A DNA stretch of 64,000 nucleotides from Lateolabrax maculatus (taxonomy: Eukaryota; Chordata; Actinopteri; Acropomatiformes; Lateolabracidae). Where the stretch lies: contig CM062215.1 in NCBI GenBank assembly GCA_031216445.1, forward strand, positions 5,933,501-5,997,500. The letters are read 5' to 3'. This document shows positions 59,124-64,000 of this stretch, piece after piece. Both the position numbers and the translations under genes were made by a program. The notes below the pieces were generated by a model that was not told where the DNA came from, ran no database searches, and was given only the letters and a program-made list of their open reading frames with translations. How positions within the stretch are numbered: the stretch's first letter is position 1; each line of letters begins with the position of its first letter.

Positions 59124-60661
59124 ATGGTGAGGACCCTCCATCACCACTGGAGTCCCAGTTGCACACCTCAGTGTCACTGTCACTACATCTACTCACACAC
59201 ATCTCAGAGGCAAACACAGGCAGCTTTAGTTACTTTGCAGGTTAGGTTTTGCAACCCTGTATCTCCAAATCTGGTGATTTTCTTCCTGATAAACTGAAGG
59301 AAAATTCTCCTACTTCTTAAGATAACTGAATTATTTCAAATCCCATTGGATCGGCTGCAAAGCGCATGGTCACAAAGTGATGTTCGTACAGACCGTGGTG
59401 CACTGCTGCAGATTGAACTACACAACAGCATGTAAAGGAGTTACAGCAGGAAAATGCAACATACACATGAAGGCATCCAAAAACGTTGTGTTTAATAGTA
59501 AAACACTAACAGGGACTATTTTTTTTATTCATAATGAGTACTTTTAATACATTTAGTACACTTTGCTGATAATAATAACATACTTTTACCTAAGTACAGT
59601 TTTGAATGCAGAACTTTTACTTATTGTGGACTATTTTCACAGCGGGGTTTTAGTACTTTAAATTTAGTTAAGGGAAAATATGATAAGGAAGTGGGGGAAT
59701 ATTAAGTATTCACACTTACTATTCCACCACTTCCTTATTATATTTTTAATTTTAATCTTTCCATCTCCTCTTTGGTTCTTCCGTGTCCATAAGTGGCCAG
59801 TTAACCTTTTTAAATTTATCCAAAACCATCTGATTTTTGCTGAACAATCAACAAACTGTGAGACTGAATGTGAAACTAAAGCGTAAAAAAAACCGCACTG
59901 ATTCTTTTCATCAGCAGGAGGACATAAACTCTGTGATGTCCTGGTTTTCCAGCCCCGTGTACAGCCGCTACTGGCAGCACTACCGGCAGGCTATGGCCTG
60001 GCACCAGAGACACAGGCGTGCCTACCAGAAGGCCCTGGAGGCTGCCTGCGGCCCCGGCCACTGCCGGGAGCAGCATCCCGGCAGCAGCAGCCGGCGGCGC
60101 TACGCGGACTGGCACGGCGGGGAGGGCGGCGGGGAGGGCGGGGACGAGGAGAGCAGCTCGGACAGCGAGATCGAGTGCGACGTGAGCAACATGGAGATCA
60201 GCGAGGAGCTTCGGGAGTACTTCGCCCAGACTGAGAAGCACAGAGAGGAGCTGAGTAAGAGAACGGCGGGTGTAGTTGGAGATTTTATTACTAGAATCTC
60301 CAAACGTCTCCCATCTCCATCACTTTATCGGTAAGAATTTGGCAAGCGATGCTGCCTGTTATGTGTCTAAAAAAGTTGCATTTTTTTCCCCGTCTTTGCA
60401 GAGAAGCAGCAGCAGTTGGAGGCCGAGGAGCACGACAGCTACGTCCCGGCCGACCAGGACCTGCACGCCGTCTCCCGGCGAAGCAGCGCGGCCCCCCCCT
60501 CCGAGCGACCCGGCGAGCGACGCGGCGCCGAGATGACGAAGCTGTACGGCGAGGACGCGGCCAAGATCCTGGCCATGGAGGCGGCGATGCAGCTCGCGTT
60601 CGACCGCAACTGCGACCTCAAACAGCCCAAGTACTGGCCCGTGATCCCGCTGAAGCTGTGA
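59124..60661 (+). CDS. gemin8: Gem-associated protein 8
   Basis: Gemin8 is part of the SMN complex, which loads Sm proteins onto spliceosomal snRNAs; it links the Gemin6-Gemin7-unrip group to SMN. Coding exons: 59124-59126 (ATG directly followed by the donor GTGAGG), 59915-60254 and 60402-60661. About 200 residues. The N-terminal block SSPVYSRYWQHYRQAMAW and the central DSEIECDVSNMEISEELREY are strongly conserved in vertebrate Gemin8, as are SYVPADQDLH and the C-terminal KQPKYWPVIPLKL. The middle is a glycine/glutamate-rich linker. An internal ATG at 59936 is the fallback start. The frame from 59837 runs into intron sequence upstream and is too long at its 5' end. The coding exons are GC-rich, unlike the AT-rich flanks. 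Confidence 0.93.
59127..59914 (+). other. gemin8 intron with MITE remnant
   Basis: No gene is seen. 59490-59735 has TACTTTTACCTAAGTACAG and ATTCCACCACTTCC segments of the same MITE family as 53033-53512, in degraded form. Confidence 0.4.
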
Positions 60662-61005
60662 CGGCTGAGCTGCAGACTTTGAGTTTGAGTCGGAGGAAAT
60701 CCCTGCGCTGATCTCCCCGGGGAGACAGCCGCTTCGTTCACGTAATGGATGGTGGCCGCCGACGCCGCTAATGTAGAACTAATGGTTTGGGTGAGCTGAG
60801 GGTTGGAAGTTATTTTAAGCGCGAAAAAAAAAGTTGCATAAATTAGCCGAGCTGCTGCTCAGCCCGACCCGTCAGCTGCTGCCCCAGATTAAAACGTATG
60901 ATTTTGATGCGCCACACAACGTTGGATTTGTTGTGGATTTATTATTCTTTTTAACTGCAGCGCTGCGTATTGTTTTTTTGCCAGTCTCTTGATCTCAGGA
61001 CAAAG

Positions 61006-61011
61006 AATAAA
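61006..61011 (+). terminator. Possible upstream gemin8 poly(A) signal
   Basis: AATAAA followed by a GTGTC-rich stretch, about 345 bases after the stop codon. Confidence 0.4.
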
Positions 61012-61443
61012 AATTGTGTCAGAGGGTCAGAGGCACAGTGAGACCGCCCTCGCAGGTGATGGAAATACATTCAAACATGTGCCTGCGCGTTTCCACCTAA
61101 TCGGTTTTAGTTTACCCTCCAGCCTGGTGATGTTAGGTGCTGCAGTAGCTCCTCTTATGCCTGTCGACTTGGTTTACCCACCAAAACATTTCCCTCCGTT
61201 CGAATTCAGTCGCGCTCCCCCATGGTTGCCTCTGATATTCCACGTTTCAGCGTAGACACAGAGTGACTTGTTGTTGTTACTTCTAAACTGTGCCTCTCTG
61301 ATTCTGACATTTCGTCAGGTTCAAAGCCGTTCGTGTGGTTTCTCAGGAGGGACTTTGAATATTCTCTTTTATCTTGTGCACGCACCACCCTGCACCCTTG
61401 TTTTAGACTGAAGGATGTGTATTTTAATATAAATTCTGTTTAT

Positions 61444-61449
61444 AATAAA
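61444..61449 (+). terminator. Probable gemin8 poly(A) signal
   Basis: AATAAA followed within 10 bases by TGTTTTATGTCTGG, a U/GU-rich downstream element. It lies about 780 bases after the stop codon. Confidence 0.5.
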
Positions 61450-62400
61450 GTGTTTTATGTCTGGATAAAACCTGCTCTTTCTGTAATGATTTCTTAGTAC
61501 CTCTCTGTGTAATCTGGCTTTTGACTACATAACTGCTTTTAAGCTTTTGGACAGTACATTTCTACACCCAACATATTTTAATTAAACATTTTTACACTGA
61601 ATTACTGGTTTTGAACGTTTCAGTTTCTTGTATGTTTTCTGGTGTCAGAGATCTTTTAATGACATAAAAGTACCAATACAACAATGTAAAAATACTCCAT
61701 TACAAGTAAAAGTAGCAAGTAGTTTAGTTATTGAAATGAGAAGTTAAAAGGGTCAATGTGTCTTTCACTAACAACTCATAGACATGACAGGAGGCCCCAG
61801 CCAGGCACAGCTGAGGGGTTAAATTGGAAACCGCTGGTTTAATCTCTAAATATGCAGTGTATTTTATTAACTCATCATACATTTGTTATATAAAAAACCT
61901 GCTGCCAATCAGTGTAGTGGACTGCAGAAAATGAAAAGGAAACGTACAAGAACTGTTGCTTCTGTCAGGATTTATAGTTCTTTTATGGCATTTTTATAGC
62001 AGCATTCTAAGGTTTATTGTATGAAAACACATTATACCCCACTGTAAATGAGTCAGCGTGAGAATAAGCGTGCATGCTGCGTCTGACAGATGCACAGATA
62101 TTTAAGTATAATACTGGGTCACTAATTACTTAAGACTGTCACGTGAAAGTCAGAGACAGTTGAATAAATGAATAAATAATAGCACTTCCTGCAGAGTGCT
62201 TCCCAATGCCTCTAAATAAAACCGTAAGCTCGGAGGACCAGTAAGGACACTTTAAGGAGTGTGTTTGTGTGTTAGGATTAAAGAAGCCTGATCCGTTTGC
62301 AGCCCCCCCCCCACCCCCCAGGCCCCCGCCCCTCCCCCTCCCACCAACCCCCTCTCATTCCCAAACGGGACGTCCAGTGGTTTGCATGCTGCACCCCCCC

Positions 62401-62471
62401 CCCCTCCCTCCCTTTCCGAACAACCTGTGGACATCATCGGGGGGATCTGTTTCCGCGGGAGCTGAAAATGG
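62401..62471 (+). CDS. gpm6b: Probable first exon of gpm6b (ATG plus one base)
   Basis: GCTGAAAATGG is followed by the donor GTAGGC, so coding is 62468-62471 and the rest is 5' UTR. In the proteolipid protein family (PLP1, GPM6A, GPM6B) the first coding exon can end after ATGG, with the rest of the protein, starting MGCFEC in GPM6B, in later exons. In humans GPM6B lies just downstream of GEMIN8 on the same strand, as here. GPM6B is a four-span membrane glycoprotein of neurons and glia. The next exon lies beyond the window, so the call rests on the splice pattern and gene order. Confidence 0.5.
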
Positions 62472-64000
62472 GTAGGCGCACTATTTTCTGCGTGTTTATT
62501 GCGCACGTCGGGTCGCTTAAGGATCGTTTCTGTTGTTACGCGACGTGCGGGATGCTGCGGGGACTATTTTCTGCTCGTGTGCGCGTGATGCGGCGTTGTT
62601 GTCTGCGTGTTTGACCCCCCCATCCCTGATCAGTCTGTTAACTTGCACCGTTTCCCTCTACAACTGTGTGTGTTAGTGCCTCTGCGATATGAGATTTTTT
62701 TTTATAAAAAAATAAATGAACGTGGTCTTGTGTGCGTGTGATTTCTGTGTTGCATGTCTCTGGTCAGGACAGAGTTAACAGCTTTTCAAGATTAAGACAG
62801 GAGCAAGGTCCTTGCAAGCTGTGAAGATTTCACAATTCAGTCTTTTGCTTTCAAAATGTGCCATTATTGCATCCGTTTCCTGAGGTTTTCCTGTTTTATT
62901 GTGAGTTTTACCTGAATCTAAGCAAAGATTCAGTCCCATAACAACACTCCAGTCATCTGGGATATGTCCAGCCAAACTTCTCCTGTTGCATGGTAAAATG
63001 TGAGCCCGCCTGGCTGTGCACTCACCTCGTCCTCCCCACGTCAGCCCCTCACGTGCGAGCTGATGCTGATTGGATTAGGAGAGAGTGATCCGCTCCCTCA
63101 CTGTGGATTAAACAGGCTGCACAGGGTTGAAACGCGGAAGACAATTGCCGCTGGTGTGGATGTGTGTCGCAGGAAGTGCAGGGTTTACACATTCCTAATG
63201 TTTCAAGTTGTTTTTAAGTGGAATGAGCAGCATGAGAGTGCAGGATATCTCCTTAGTCCATGGTTATTAGGTCACAAAGTAGCTGAAATTTGCCAATATG
63301 TGTTGAAAAAAACACAGATGAATAAATTCCCTGTACTGAAATAGAAGCAAAGTAGCCACAATCCTCTTAATTTTGTGTATTTATTCAAATGATTTAAACC
63401 CAAATTTGCCAGTTTGGTTAATTTATCTAAATAAGATTGCAACAAGACTTTTCTAAAACATTTGAACCAGAGTAGCACCGGATACGCTCTAGAAACACAG
63501 GAAAGGACATAAAAGCCAAGGTTATACTCAGACTTTTGTGTGTAATTCATACATGGCTGCACGATAGATGTTGACATAGATAACACCGGCTCCTCGTGCA
63601 TGAAAAGCCACGCAGAACAAACAAAACTGAGGACAAACACACACAGTCTTCTTGTTTGTCTTGTAACAACATGCAAAGGTTAATCAAAGATGTGTGTGTG
63701 TGTGTGTGTGTGTCACGCTCAGTTAAAGGATTCAGACTGTAGATGCGATCGCCGACGGTTTCCTGTGTGTTTTGGACGATCGGACCAGAGTGTATTGGCA
63801 GAAACTCAGCATCGTCTCTGACCTGAAACCTCAGATTGATCTCATTATGATCCAAAGCTACCAACTTTTCCAAGCGTTTCCATCTCGAATCCATTACTCT
63901 CCCTCTCTTTCTTTGTCTCTCTCTCTCTCTGTCTCTCTCTCCCGTTCATGACATCTGTTTCCAATAAGGCAGCAGGGCTGTTTATCGCCTTCAGGCCGGT
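62472..64000 (+). other. Probable gpm6b intron 1
   Basis: No exon recognised. The minus-strand open frames 63272-63676 and 63547-63894 are low-similarity, partly repeat-derived and lack any domain. A TG microsatellite (63691-63712) and a CT-rich stretch (63896-63942) are present. Confidence 0.4.
63691..63712. repeat. (TG)n microsatellite
   Basis: A short uninterrupted TG run. Confidence 0.9.

Larger units (their letters stand above)
60662..62400 (+). other. gemin8 3' UTR and intergenic DNA
   Basis: The 3' UTR probably runs to one of the signals at 61006 or 61444. 61670-61735 has a degraded MITE end. 62290-62400 is C-rich and leads into the next promoter. No other gene is seen. Confidence 0.5.

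Noticed and set aside
59876..60241. 121-residue minus-strand frame
   Set aside because: Antisense of the GC-rich gemin8 exon.
62252..62614. Proline- and glycine-rich frames around the C-rich stretch
   Set aside because: Translations of a C/G-rich promoter region; no conserved motif.
63272..63894. Two minus-strand frames of 134 and 115 residues
   Set aside because: No domain, and they cross a TG microsatellite. They lie in the probable gpm6b intron.

Overview
The window reads as nuclear DNA of a ray-finned (probably percomorph) fish. Genes are split into small exons with GT..AG introns. The spaces between them hold tRNA-derived SINEs, hAT-type MITEs and microsatellites, and most coding sequence belongs to vertebrate immunoglobulin-superfamily (IgSF) genes. 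The species cannot be told from the sequence alone.

Region 1 (1-32.5 kb, all minus strand) is a tandem array of CD200/OX-2-like membrane glycoprotein genes. Four copies keep both Ig domains in splice-ready exons: A (1-3034, cut by the left edge), B (8649-10953), D (18290-20747) and E (21505-23751). F (25623-27840) also does, and D and F look fully intact. Copy C (12425-15110) has lost its C2 exon but could still make an in-frame V-only protein. Remnants lie between them (5956-6767, 7459-7513, 16729-17222, 17407-17553). A more diverged CD200-like gene, G (29487-32329), ends the array. Its V domain is split by an intron, and pieces of its locus have been copied in front of gene A.

Region 2 (36-55.5 kb) holds a second IgSF family: a signal peptide, one cysteine-rich V-like domain, a transmembrane segment and a short tail. 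Genes H, I, J, K, L and N are on the minus strand and M is inverted. Two broken copies are at 40563 and 43450-43910. The tails of I, K and M carry a complete ITAM (YxxL-x7-YxxI). In H, L, J and N the same motif is present in decayed form. In J a 51-bp deletion has turned an intron into coding sequence and supplied an ITIM-like VLYTSI. The neighbourhood is therefore a nest of candidate activating and inhibitory receptors beside an array of CD200-like ligand genes.

Region 3 (58.8-64 kb, plus strand) is conserved housekeeping and neural sequence: gemin8 (SMN complex) and, downstream, what appears to be the first exon of gpm6b (ATGG followed by a splice donor). GEMIN8 and GPM6B are also neighbours in the same order and orientation on the human X chromosome.

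All gene models were assembled by eye from reading frame, splice consensus and comparison between copies. Exon junctions are predictions.
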